Source of the DNA: Shewanella pealeana ATCC 700345
GTDB taxonomy: Bacteria > Pseudomonadota > Gammaproteobacteria > Enterobacterales > Shewanellaceae
DNA length: 64,000 nt
Direction of reading: 5' to 3'
Assembly (NCBI RefSeq): GCF_000018285.1
Contig: NC_009901.1
Coordinates: 1,239,001-1,303,000, forward strand
Position numbers and translations under genes: made by a program. This document shows, in pieces, positions 1-8,050 of the stretch. The notes beneath the pieces are model-generated. The model saw nothing but the letters and a program-made list of their open reading frames with translations, made no database searches and had not been told where the DNA came from. Each line of letters starts with the position of its first letter. Position 1 is the stretch's first letter.

Positions 1-915
1 ATGAAACATCTCCCCAGTTTAAAAAACCTGTTCTATTTGGTGAATCTGCATCAAGAGCAGAATTTCAATAGAGCCGCCAAAATCTGCCATGTTAGTCAGT
101 CGACCTTGTCTAGCGGTATTCAAAACCTTGAAGAGCAGTTGGGGCACCAACTTATTGAACGTGATCATAAATCTTTTATCTTTACCGCTATCGGTGAAGA
201 GGTCGTGATGCGCTCGCGCAAATTATTGACCGATGTAGATGATCTTGTCGAGCTGGTTAAACACCAGGGCGAGCCTATGACGGGGGAGATTCGTTTAGGT
301 TGTATTCCAACGATTGCGCCTTTCTTATTGAGTAATGTGGTTCAGCATTGCAAACAGACTTATCCAGACTTAACGCTGTTTTTAAAAGAAGACACTACAG
401 ATAGATTGATAGATGCACTGAGCAAAGGTGAATTAGATCTGTTGTTGTTAGCCCTTCCTGTAGACACCAGTGGCTTTCATAGCATGAAGGTCGGTATTGA
501 TCCGTTCAAGATGGTGGTGCATAAAGATTTAACCGATGAGATCCACGAGCCGATTGACTATCAAGACCTGCCCGATGAAAGCATCTTCCTACTGCAGGCT
601 GAGCACTGTATTACTGGACATGCGATTACAGCTTGCCAGTTAGGGGAGAGCGTTAAGATTAATCCATTTGCGGCGACGAGTCTGCATACCTTAGTGCAGA
701 TGGTTAACTGTAAGCTCGGTACCACCTTCTTGCCACAGATGGCAATTGATGCGGGTATTTTAAATAATACCGACCTGACGACTATGGCGCCACCGGGGGA
801 AACTCCTTATCGAGATATCGGCCTAGTTTGGCGTCAAACGTCTAGCAGAATTTTGACCTTTAGAACCTTGGGGTTAGAGATCCAAAAGCTGTTGGGTCAA
901 GAAGACGCGATATAA
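1..915 (+). CDS. oxyR: OxyR, LysR-type peroxide-sensing regulator
   Basis: LysR-family activator of the peroxide defence regulon. The N-terminal winged helix (about residues 5-65) contains a typical LysR helix-turn-helix with a serine-rich recognition part (SQSTLSSGI), followed by the substrate/redox domain. The decisive feature is the pair of cysteines Cys203 and Cys212, nine residues apart, in the same sequence setting as the OxyR redox disulphide Cys199/Cys208 of E. coli. Length 304 aa is normal. The ATG is the first base of the window, so the promoter lies outside. The stop codon TAA at 913-915 is also the left target duplication of a MITE-like element, so the protein end was preserved by the insertion. 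Confidence 0.93.
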   Translation: MKHLPSLKNLFYLVNLHQEQNFNRAAKICHVSQSTLSSGIQNLEEQLGHQLIERDHKSFIFTAIGEEVVMRSRKLLTDVDDLVELVKHQGEPMTGEIRLGCIPTIAPFLLSNVVQHCKQTYPDLTLFLKEDTTDRLIDALSKGELDLLLLALPVDTSGFHSMKVGIDPFKMVVHKDLTDEIHEPIDYQDLPDESIFLLQAEHCITGHAITACQLGESVKINPFAATSLHTLVQMVNCKLGTTFLPQMAIDAGILNNTDLTTMAPPGETPYRDIGLVWRQTSSRILTFRTLGLEIQKLLGQEDAI

Positions 916-1289
916 TACCAATCAGTATAAATATTTGGTCGCTCAGCGAGAGTTTAGCGGTTCTGAGGCGAGGTCATTAAATGCTCCTCGGTAACTGCTC
1001 CTGCGTTACTCTACCTCCTATATCCATATAGTCGTGCATTAATGACATTCGCCGCATCCATGCAGCTTGCAACGAGTGAAGAGCATAGTTGAACTAGGGT
1101 TAAGCTCACTCTTGTTCCTTAAGAGTCAAAGCGTCAGAGTCGCTAAAACTCGCCATTCTGGAGCGTTTTTGGCTGCCTACTTCAGCGTTGAACAGCTTTA
1201 CAAGGGAATAGCCATTCTTACAGCTATTCGCCTTGAATTAGTTTGCCAAAAACCGCTCTGAGTAGATCAACTTCTTATACTGATTGGTA
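916..1289 (+). mobile_element. MITE-like element, long form, copy 1
   Basis: A 374-bp non-coding element with 15-bp terminal inverted repeats TACCAATCAGTATAA at each end and a 3-bp target duplication TAA (913-915 and 1290-1292). It is nearly identical to the copy at 57513-57886 (three differences seen by eye) and shares its body with the shorter, inverted copies at 25520 and 26909. Relative to those it carries an extra 96-bp block at 973-1068, which itself contains an imperfect inverted repeat GTCATTAAATGC/GCATTAATGAC. No transposase is encoded; the 64-codon reading frame inside is not conserved in all copies. Mobilisation in trans by an IS5-type transposase is only an inference from the TWA duplication. 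Confidence 0.85.
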
Positions 1290-1324
1290 TAATGTCTAGT
1301 CCTAAAATAGGTTGACGGTTTTTA

Positions 1325-2203
1325 TTAAGCCAGTTGGAACTCCCGACTGGCTTTTTTATGTACTTCATTAGGGGTTTTCATCCCTAAACTAAGATGCGGC
1401 CTTAAATGGTTATAAGTCTCTATCGACTCTTTGATTAACATATCGAGCTCCTTCATCGTACGGCAGCGATAAAGCAAAAACTCGTGCTTCAAAATCCCAT
1501 TAACCCGCTCTGCAAGTGCATTTTGGTAGCAGTCATATCCATCTGTCATGGACGGAGTAATACCATTTGCCGCTAACGTCTCCTGGTACTCAGCTGAGCA
1601 GTACTGCATCCCTCTATCTGAGTGGTGAATGGCATCGCCTGTTGTCTGACGATTCTTTATCGTCATATTCAATGCTTTGACCACGTCACAAGCTTTCATT
1701 TCATGGCTTAACTCATATCCCATTATCTTTCTTGAGTACGCATCTGTTACCAGAGACAAATAGTGCGTCCCCTCATCTGATTTCACGTAGGTGATATCGC
1801 TAACGAGCACCTCTTCAACACGCTTGACCGCTCTGTCTTTTAGTAAGTTGGGATACTTTCTTAGCCAGTGATGGCTATTGGTCGTTTTAGTGTAATTTTT
1901 TCTGGGTTTTACCAGCATATTTTGTTGCTTCAAATACTGAAATAACCCATCTCTACCGAGCTTTATCCCTTGTTCTATCAGTTGTGGCTTGATGAGCTGG
2001 TAGAGCTTGCGCGTCCCCACTCTAGGCATAAACTGGCGCCAATACATGACCATCTTCATCACAGGTTTAAGCGTTTCAGCTTTTGCCGTTCTGCGTTGTT
2101 TCCATTGATAAATTGCTTGTCTAGATAAGTTGAACTGCCGACTCGCTGTGGCTAACTTTATGGTGCCTTTTACTTTGGCGAACCAGAGCGTTCGGCTAAG
2201 TAC
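1325..2203 (-). CDS. IS3-family transposase OrfB (DDE integrase domain), made by frameshift
   Basis: Catalytic part of the IS3-family transposase with an rve/DDE integrase core. Catalytic residues are visible in VSDITYV (first Asp), HHSDRGMQY (second Asp) and NALAERVNG (Glu), with exactly 35 residues between the second Asp and the Glu. The frame has a possible GTG start at 2062 but remains open upstream through the overlap with orfA up to the slippery sequence at 2203-2209, so I give the extent of the -1 frame from that site. The product is probably the OrfAB fusion. The C-terminus ends 32 bp from the left inverted repeat, as expected for an intact element. Confidence 0.88.
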   Translation of the reverse strand, partial: VLSRTLWFAKVKGTIKLATASRQFNLSRQAIYQWKQRRTAKAETLKPVMKMVMYWRQFMPRVGTRKLYQLIKPQLIEQGIKLGRDGLFQYLKQQNMLVKPRKNYTKTTNSHHWLRKYPNLLKDRAVKRVEEVLVSDITYVKSDEGTHYLSLVTDAYSRKIMGYELSHEMKACDVVKALNMTIKNRQTTGDAIHHSDRGMQYCSAEYQETLAANGITPSMTDGYDCYQNALAERVNGILKHEFLLYRCRTMKELDMLIKESIETYNHLRPHLSLGMKTPNEVHKKASREFQLA

Positions 2204-2553
2204 TTTTTTTCTAAATCGATGCCGTATTCGTTTTTAAGCAACTCGACCATATCGCCATAAATCATGTTTTTCATTTCTAGATTAGAGACTTGCTTCTCCA
2301 ATCGCTTAATTTTCTGGGCTGGCGTTTCTTTAGATTTAGACATAGGAGAGTGCTCAATAGGCTGGGACCAGTCTAATCTACCATGCTTTCGTAACCATGT
2401 AAGGACGGTACTTCTTCCTTGGATACCATAGTGGTCTTGAGCTTGCTTATAGGTCAGCTCGCCTTTTTCTACTTGGCTGACGACGGCTAATTTAAAGCCT
2501 AATGTGTAATCACGCTGAGTACGTTTATTGCTGATAGAACCTGAAGGTTTCAT
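2170..2553 (-). CDS. IS3-family OrfA, DNA-binding protein
   Basis: 127-residue OrfA. The first 60 residues form a helix-turn-helix of the transposase_8 type (YTLGFKLAVVSQVEKGELTY, then STVLTWLRKHG), and residues about 73-95 form a leucine-zipper-like coiled coil (KIKRLEKQVSNLEMKN) used for multimerisation in this family. It starts with ATG about 40 bp inside the right inverted repeat. Its last codons overlap the orfB frame, and the heptamer AAAAAAG lies 11 codons before its stop. On its own it is expected to act as a DNA-binding regulator; fused to OrfB it gives the transposase. Confidence 0.88.
   Translation of the reverse strand: MKPSGSISNKRTQRDYTLGFKLAVVSQVEKGELTYKQAQDHYGIQGRSTVLTWLRKHGRLDWSQPIEHSPMSKSKETPAQKIKRLEKQVSNLEMKNMIYGDMVELLKNEYGIDLEKKYLAERSGSPK
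2203..2209 (-). other. Programmed -1 frameshift site A6G of the IS3 element
   Basis: On the minus strand the sequence A AAA AAG sits in the orfA phase (codons for Lys-Lys) and reading moves into the orfB frame after a -1 slip. This is the classical IS3-family slippery heptamer, and the downstream -1 frame is open into the DDE domain. Confidence 0.75.
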
Positions 2554-2605
2554 AGATAAGTCTCCAATGTGTCAACTTATCTCAGGACGGGACATAAAAT
2601 AAAAC

Positions 2606-2635
2606 AAAAAAGCCGATATGATTATCGGCTTTTTG
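2606..2635 (-). terminator. Bidirectional hairpin terminator downstream of cyaC
   Basis: A-rich run, 7-bp stem AGCCGAT/ATCGGCT with 6-nt loop, then T-run; symmetrical, so it can act on both strands. It sits between the IS element and the end of the cyclase gene. Confidence 0.8.
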
Positions 2636-2645
2636 TTTATATGTT

Positions 2646-3737
2646 TTAGGTATTTTTAGGCGAAACACCAAAGACTTCGATGGAGTGCTGCTTACCCTTT
2701 AGCTTAATGGGGCCTAGACTGTTTAGATTATATTGTGAGTCGCTATATTCGAGTCGTGATTGTAATGAGCCTGAAATAAGCATGCGTTGCCCCAGAGGGT
2801 TACACTGATCTTGTAGTCGCGCTAACGTATTAAGTACGTCGCTAAAGAAGCTAATCTCTTGCTTCTGTACGCCCACAACCGCAGCCACGACTTGTCCACA
2901 GTGAGCCGCAGCCTTAAATTTTGGTACGAAGCCGTACTGCTCTTCAAAATATTGTCTCTGCCAGCTGAGTTGCTGACTGAACTCATGATAAATATTGAAG
3001 CATCGGTCTTCTTTAATGCCGTCTTTTAGTGGCCAGTGGATCAATACTGCATCGCCCATATAGCGATATATTTCAGCTTCATTGTTAGTGACAGTATCGG
3101 CTAACAGACTAAAGCTATCTTGGATTAAGCGGCTGAAACGATAATCGCCAAGAGACTCGGCATGAGTAGTTGAGGCCACCATATCTAAATAAAGAAATAA
3201 GCGCTGTTCATATCTAGGTTTATGATATTTACCTAAGCCGATATTCAATAACACTCTTGGGCCAACAAGTAGCGCCATCTGTTCAATAAAAGCGAGGCCA
3301 ACACGAACCACAACCAAGTAGACGATCAGTGCTTGGAATGAAGGACTATAGAGAATGTGCGCTGTTAACATTTGGCGCAAGGTTGTCATGTGATTCTCAA
3401 TGGCCCACATGTTGAGGTACTGGGTAATATAAGCCAGAGTCGTCGCGCCAAGCAGTAAGAAAAGCCCTTTGAACACGACAGAGAAAACGTAAGGTAAGCG
3501 GTTGATAGCACTAAAATCAGCGATCAAGTTCGACATCCAGTGAAGGCTGCCGAAAATAATACCCATATAAATAGAAAGCGTGGCTAAGTCAGCGGAACCG
3601 ATGGCCCACTGTGGAAGTTCAGGAGTTTGCGCGTATCTAAAGAATACGAAAGCCGCCATGGCTGCAGTCCAAGCGAACATAGCAAAGGCTAATTTCTTCG
3701 CTTGTATATGTGCTTTCACTATTAAGGGGGTATCCAA
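2646..3737 (-). CDS. cyaC: Membrane-bound class III adenylate cyclase
   Basis: Makes a cyclic nucleotide, most likely cAMP, at the inner membrane. The N-terminal 160 residues hold about four membrane segments (near 17-34, 50-67, 82-106, 135-158). The C-terminal class III catalytic domain shows both metal aspartates, Asp185 in LYLDMVAST and Asp229 in YRYMGDAV, the FFSDVLNTLARL segment with Asn303 and Arg307 for transition-state binding, and a late LKGK motif. Shewanella is known to have such a membrane cyclase, CyaC, feeding CRP and anaerobic respiration; the oxyR/mutH neighbourhood fits. The start is uncertain: the ORF opens with TTG, no ATG or clear ribosome site is nearby, and a GTG at codon 7 is an alternative. 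Substrate specificity cannot be proven from sequence. Confidence 0.85.
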   Translation of the reverse strand: MDTPLIVKAHIQAKKLAFAMFAWTAAMAAFVFFRYAQTPELPQWAIGSADLATLSIYMGIIFGSLHWMSNLIADFSAINRLPYVFSVVFKGLFLLLGATTLAYITQYLNMWAIENHMTTLRQMLTAHILYSPSFQALIVYLVVVRVGLAFIEQMALLVGPRVLLNIGLGKYHKPRYEQRLFLYLDMVASTTHAESLGDYRFSRLIQDSFSLLADTVTNNEAEIYRYMGDAVLIHWPLKDGIKEDRCFNIYHEFSQQLSWQRQYFEEQYGFVPKFKAAAHCGQVVAAVVGVQKQEISFFSDVLNTLARLQDQCNPLGQRMLISGSLQSRLEYSDSQYNLNSLGPIKLKGKQHSIEVFGVSPKNT

Positions 3738-3800
3738 ATACTACATAATTTTAGGAGGCGCCATTTTATAGAATATCCCCCTACTTTTACCAGTAGTATT

Positions 3801-3816
3801 TGTGATCTAAGTCAAA
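3801..3816. promoter_or_regulatory. CRP-like half-symmetric site upstream of cyaC
   Basis: TGTGA-N6-TCAAA, one base off the CRP consensus TGTGA-N6-TCACA, centred about 70 bp upstream of the putative cyaC start. In a cyclase promoter this would suggest feedback by cAMP-CRP, but a single imperfect match is weak evidence. Confidence 0.35.
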
Positions 3817-3844
3817 TGAGTGTGAGTTTTGGAACAAAAACAGC

Positions 3845-4516
3845 TTAAAATAACTGTGAAAGTATTTTTTGGGTAAATTGGGTTTTTAAATAAAAACCTC
3901 TGGGGTTAGTTCGGGTAAGCTCTCCATCTCGTCCAATGCTATCTGTTAGTACTTGACTATTTGCAGCCTTCGGCCTTAGTTGCAACACTTCACCATGGCG
4001 AGCGGTGACCCTATCGACCTGTCCCATCGAGATAAACTCCATTATCTCTTCCCAATCCTGCTTAAGCAGTTCGCTTTCTTCAACTGATGGCTGCCATAGG
4101 ATAGGTGAACCAATTTGGCGCTCGCTTAAGGGGAGCTCCCGATCGCCTTGTACAGGGATCCACAGAACCTGTTGTAGCTTATGGCAAACAACACTCTCTT
4201 CCCAGGTCAACCCTTGAATATTGGTAAGCGGAGCGACGGTCACGTAGGTCGTTTCCAATACTTTACCTAGGCGGTTGATTGGAATCGTCTTCAGCTCTAC
4301 ACCCAAATGTGCAAAATCTTGTTCTGGCTTTGAACCTGCCAAGGCGCCGAGTTCCAGCTCTATTAGTTGACCAACCCAGCCTTTATGACGTTTTAAATCT
4401 TTTGGCATCTCAATGCCATGATAATGCGCAAGTTGGCCTAAGGTTAAACCTGCCATGGATTCAGCGCGTTGCATCAACTCTTCGATGCTATTTGGAGAGT
4501 GGAGTGATTTCTTCAT
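3845..4516 (-). CDS. mutH: MutH, methyl-directed mismatch repair endonuclease
   Basis: Nicks the unmethylated strand at hemimethylated GATC sites after activation by MutS/MutL. The 223-residue length is normal. The active-site constellation is complete: Glu53 in GQLIELELG, Asp67 in [11 protein letters not shown] and Glu74-x-Lys76 in VELKTI, matching E. coli Glu56, Asp70, Glu77 and Lys79 in spacing. It starts at ATG 4516 and runs away from rppH, so the two genes are divergent across a long intergenic region, as in E. coli. Presence of mutH implies a Dam-methylating host. Confidence 0.96.
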   Translation of the reverse strand: MKKSLHSPNSIEELMQRAESMAGLTLGQLAHYHGIEMPKDLKRHKGWVGQLIELELGALAGSKPEQDFAHLGVELKTIPINRLGKVLETTYVTVAPLTNIQGLTWEESVVCHKLQQVLWIPVQGDRELPLSERQIGSPILWQPSVEESELLKQDWEEIMEFISMGQVDRVTARHGEVLQLRPKAANSQVLTDSIGRDGELTRTNPRGFYLKTQFTQKILSQLF

Positions 4517-4705
4517 GTGGGTAATTTTACCTGAGTGGCGGAGTTAATCAAACAGGATGAAAAATGAACAGGTATTCACTTTGTTGAGGATAAGTAGAAA
4601 AGCATCGCCTAAGTTTATGAATTGTTGGGTGATCTTCTTTTTGTATCAATGCTTTTACTTACTTGCGGTAGAGTTACACCACTGCTTTCCCACTTTTTCC
4701 AACAT

Positions 4706-5140
4706 AGTTATCCACAGATTTGTTGGATAACTCCAATCTTGAGAGTTACTACTGAAATAAATGTGATCTGTCAATGCAATTATTTGGCACTTTTTGGCTT
4801 TTTTATAGCGCAAAACTATTGCACTTGTGAATAACACCTTTTGCTCATTTATCAGTTTATGGAATTTAAATTAACTGGTTAAAAAGTGAGCTTGGATGGG
4901 TGGCTTAATACTTTTTACTTTTGACTCCCTGGTTAAAGCATTGTTTTTATTGCTACTATTGCTTAGTTGTTAATTGTTGTGAAATTAATAAATTTGGACT
5001 AAAAGCGTAAGTTATTGGACTTTAATCGAGTTTCCAACAGAGATATCCACAGTTTCTGTGGATATCATCAGTTATTAATCGGCTGCTCTGTTGATAAGGT
5101 TGGCATTAATGAGGATTTATCCAAAGATTTGTGGTTAACA
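4706..5140. other. DnaA-box cluster in the mutH-rppH gap, DARS2 candidate
   Basis: The 690-bp gap 4517-5207 has no credible gene. It contains one perfect DnaA box TTATCCACA (4708-4716) inside a 9-bp inverted repeat (4706-4714/4724-4732), and a tight group of 8-of-9 matches: 5043-5051 (+) and 5057-5065 (-), which together form a perfect 11-bp inverted repeat (5042-5052/5056-5066), then 5089-5097 (-), 5117-5125 (+) and 5130-5138 (-). In E. coli the DnaA-reactivating sequence DARS2 lies, as I recall, in the intergenic region beside mutH. Position plus inverted box pairs make this a good ortholog candidate. IHF and Fis sites were not identified with confidence. Confidence 0.6.
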
Positions 5141-5207
5141 GATATTTGCCGCCGGACACGCTTTGTGAAACAATCAAAAGATTAATAGTTAATAGTTCGG
5201 AGTCCAT

Positions 5208-5729
5208 GTGATTGATAGTGACGGCTTTCGCGCGAATGTGGGCATCATTATCTGTAATCGCTTTGGGCAGGTTATGTGGGCAAGACGATTTGGCCAACAT
5301 TCCTGGCAATTTCCTCAGGGTGGCGTTGACGATGGAGAGTCAGCAGAAGAGGCCATGTATCGTGAGTTATACGAAGAAGTAGGATTAAAGCCAGAACATG
5401 TGCAAATTCTAACATCGACGCGATCATGGTTACGCTATAGGCTACCTAAGCGGTTAATCAGACAAGATAGTAAACCCGTGTGTATAGGGCAAAAACAGAA
5501 GTGGTTTTTGCTACAATTGAAAAGTGCCGAAACTGCCATAGATCTTAACGCAAGTGGTCATCCTGAGTTTGATGATTGGCGTTGGGTGAGTTATTGGTAT
5601 CCAGTAAGACAAGTCGTTTCTTTTAAAAGAGATGTTTACCGAAAAGTCATGAAAGAGTTCGCGGTGACCACTTTACCTCTACAGGTTAAAGAGTCGAATA
5701 ACAGAAGACGAGGTATGCGTAGAAGCTAA
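5208..5729 (+). CDS. rppH: RppH, RNA 5'-pyrophosphohydrolase
   Basis: Nudix hydrolase that converts 5'-triphosphate RNA to monophosphate and so opens transcripts to RNase E. The Nudix box spans about residues 38-60 with all signature positions ([12 protein letters not shown], then REL-EEVGL). The 173-residue length and the basic C-terminus ([10 protein letters not shown]) fit RppH. The start is GTG at 5208, preceded by a TCGGAG ribosome site; an overlapping ATG at 5206 is out of frame. It is followed 18 bp later by ptsP, an operon pairing also known in E. coli. Confidence 0.95.
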   Translation: MIDSDGFRANVGIIICNRFGQVMWARRFGQHSWQFPQGGVDDGESAEEAMYRELYEEVGLKPEHVQILTSTRSWLRYRLPKRLIRQDSKPVCIGQKQKWFLLQLKSAETAIDLNASGHPEFDDWRWVSYWYPVRQVVSFKRDVYRKVMKEFAVTTLPLQVKESNNRRRGMRRS

Positions 5730-5747
5730 ATAGGGAGGTTTGCGTTA

Positions 5748-7982
5748 GTGCTCAAAACACTTAGAGATATCACACAAGCAGTAGCTTCAGCTCGCGACCT
5801 TCAAAACGCGTTAGAATTGCTGGTTACGCAAACCAAACAAGCTATGATGACCGAATGTTGCTCTATCTACATTATAGAAGAGCAACACCTTGTTCTCTCA
5901 GCGACAGATGGCCTAGATCCTTCAGCAGTTAATCGCGTCAAACTCCCCATTACTCAAGGCTTAGTTGGACTTGTTGCCCAGCGTGAAGAAGCCATTAACT
6001 TAGCCGATGCGGCTTCACATCCTAGATTTAAATTACTCCCTGAAGTCGCCGAAGAAGCCTATAGCGCCTTTCTTGCTGTGCCTATCGTTTATCAAAAATT
6101 GGTGATTGGCGTAATTGTTGTTCAGCAAGTTCAAGCGCGGCAATTTAGTGAAGGAGAAGAAGCATTTTTAATGACGCTCGCAGCGCAACTCGCCGTGGCT
6201 ATCAAAGGACTGACACATAGGGAAAAGTCTGGCGACAGCCTACAGCAGCGTTATTACACAGGTACCCAAGCGTCAAAAGGAATCGCGATAGCTAAGGCGC
6301 TGGTGCTGGGCGGGCAGATCTCCTTTGATCTTGTAGAGCACAAAGCCCTGTCAATCGCAGCGGAGTTGCTGCGTCTTCAAGAGGCCATGAATCGCTGTAA
6401 AGACTTATTGGTTGGATTATCGCAGCGCTTTGACAGAGAGAAAGATGAAGAAGCCGCATCTATATTTAATGCCTTGCTACTTTTACTTGAAAAACAAAGC
6501 CTAGGCGGCGAGTACATTAAAGATGTTAGATCCGGTTGGTGCGCTGAAACGGCAGTTTGTCGGGTATCAAAACGCTATATAGAACACTTTGAGTCGATGA
6601 GTGATCTGTATTTAAGGGAGCGGGCTAGTGATATAAGGGATCTGGGACAAAGAGTGCTTAGGCAGTTGATTGAGCCTAATAAGATTTTTTTAGAGCCTGA
6701 AACCCCAGTGATTTTAATTGCTCGTGAAGCAAGTACCACGCTGTTAGCTGAATTTCCAAGACAAAAACTTGCGGGCATAGTGACTGAATTTGGCGGGGCT
6801 AACTCCCATGCCTCCATTCTCGCTCGTGCTATGGGAGTCCCTGCGATAATTGGTGTCGATGGCATCTTAAGCGCCAATGTTGAACAGTCACAGATCATCA
6901 TTAACGCCAATCGTGGCCAGGTGATTATTGAGCCGACGGCGTTTGTACTGTCTGAATATCAGAGCTTAATCGCTGCACAAGTCGAGCAGCAGCGCCAGTA
7001 TGCTCAAGAGTTACCATTTAAAACGGTCACTTCAGATGGTAAGCGAATTTATCTCTATATTAATAGCGGCTTACTCTCCAGTGTAGACTCAGAAACTGGC
7101 TGCGACTCAGATGGCATCGGGCTCTACCGTACCGAGATTTTATTTATGCTCAAGCAGTGCTTCCCTGGCGAGATTGAGCAACTTGAGATCTATAGAAAAG
7201 TTCTGAAAGCAGCAGGCGACAAGCCTGTAGTAATGCGCACACTTGATGTGGGTGGAGATAAACCCCTCGACTATTTCCCTATCGTGGAAGACAACCCGTT
7301 TCTAGGTTGGCGCGGTATTCGGTTGTCACTGGACCACCCTGAGTTATTTCTCATTCAGCTTAGAGCCATGTTGCAAGCTGCGATAGGCTCACAGCAGTTA
7401 CACATACTTCTACCTATGGTCAGTAACCTTGAAGAGGTGGATTTAGCACTGATTTATTTGGAGCAAGCTTGTCAGGAGTTAACTGCTGAATTAGGTAAAC
7501 AAATCACTATGCCAAAAGTGGGCATCATGCTGGAAGTGCCCGTGCTCTTGTATCAGCTCGATGAAGTCTCTAAACGTGTGGATTTTGTCTCTGTGGGCTC
7601 GAATGATTTAACTCAATACTTGTTGGCGGTCGATCGTAACAATCCGAGCGTGAGCCCCTTGTTTGATAGCTATCATCCTGGGGTACTGAGAGCGCTTAAG
7701 TTTGCTGTTGAGCGCTGTAACGAGCATAAGCTGCCAATTAGTGTTTGCGGAGAACTGGCAGGCGAACCTCTAGGCGCGATGTTGTTAATTGCCATGGGGT
7801 ACGAGCAACTGAGTATGAACCAAGCTAGCTTGGCGCGTATTAATTACCTTTTAAGACGGGTTGCCCAAGCTGAGCTGAATCAGTTACTGCATGAGGTATT
7901 AAGGCTTAATAGTGGTGAAGAGGTGAGGAACCTAGTGAGCCAATATTGTGAGCAAAAGGGTCTGGCATCGGTATTAAGTTAA
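5748..7982 (+). CDS. ptsP: PtsP, enzyme I of the nitrogen phosphotransferase system
   Basis: PEP-dependent phosphotransferase that feeds NPr and EIIA-Ntr. Domains in order: GAF sensor (about 1-165), enzyme I N-terminal domain (about 170-295), swivelling phosphohistidine domain with His354 in GGANSHASILARAMG, and the PEP-binding TIM barrel (about 395-725) with MRTLDVGGDKPLDY, GSNDLTQY and the active-site Cys in SVCGELAGE. The start GTG has GGGAGG upstream (5731-5737). Full length (744 aa). Downstream comes a permease gene rather than lgt, unlike the E. coli ptsP-lgt-thyA order. Confidence 0.95.
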   Translation: MLKTLRDITQAVASARDLQNALELLVTQTKQAMMTECCSIYIIEEQHLVLSATDGLDPSAVNRVKLPITQGLVGLVAQREEAINLADAASHPRFKLLPEVAEEAYSAFLAVPIVYQKLVIGVIVVQQVQARQFSEGEEAFLMTLAAQLAVAIKGLTHREKSGDSLQQRYYTGTQASKGIAIAKALVLGGQISFDLVEHKALSIAAELLRLQEAMNRCKDLLVGLSQRFDREKDEEAASIFNALLLLLEKQSLGGEYIKDVRSGWCAETAVCRVSKRYIEHFESMSDLYLRERASDIRDLGQRVLRQLIEPNKIFLEPETPVILIAREASTTLLAEFPRQKLAGIVTEFGGANSHASILARAMGVPAIIGVDGILSANVEQSQIIINANRGQVIIEPTAFVLSEYQSLIAAQVEQQRQYAQELPFKTVTSDGKRIYLYINSGLLSSVDSETGCDSDGIGLYRTEILFMLKQCFPGEIEQLEIYRKVLKAAGDKPVVMRTLDVGGDKPLDYFPIVEDNPFLGWRGIRLSLDHPELFLIQLRAMLQAAIGSQQLHILLPMVSNLEEVDLALIYLEQACQELTAELGKQITMPKVGIMLEVPVLLYQLDEVSKRVDFVSVGSNDLTQYLLAVDRNNPSVSPLFDSYHPGVLRALKFAVERCNEHKLPISVCGELAGEPLGAMLLIAMGYEQLSMNQASLARINYLLRRVAQAELNQLLHEVLRLNSGEEVRNLVSQYCEQKGLASVLS

Positions 7983-8050
7983 AAGAGCTAATACTCTATG
8001 AACTCCGACTTGATTGCTTTAAGCTTGATAAATCATAACGACTAAAGGTA

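Larger units (their letters stand above)
1293..2594 (-). mobile_element. Complete IS3-family insertion sequence
   Basis: 1302-bp element bounded by imperfect terminal inverted repeats starting TGTC and sharing GTCCT and GTTGAC (1293-1316 and the complement of 2571-2594), flanked by a 3-bp direct duplication TAA (1290-1292 and 2595-2597). It carries two overlapping frames on the minus strand, orfA and orfB, in the arrangement of the IS3 family, with a programmed frameshift site. All parts look intact, so it may be active. Its target is exactly the right-hand target duplication of the preceding MITE copy. Confidence 0.93.

Noticed and set aside
1067..1261. 64-codon open frame inside long MITE copies, present also at 57664-57858, with a related 76-codon frame in copy 3
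   Set aside because: In copy 2 the same frame hits a stop after about 20 codons, no ribosome site is present, and the frame simply follows a conserved non-coding element. Treated as chance.
4622..4837. Two overlapping short frames in the mutH-rppH gap
   Set aside because: Opposite strands, no family resemblance, no ribosome sites, and they overlap the DnaA-box inverted repeat.
4706..5140. Chromosomal origin oriC
   Set aside because: DnaA boxes are present but neighbours are mutH/rppH, not dnaA, gidA/mnmG or the 13-mer AT region; a DARS2-type role fits better.
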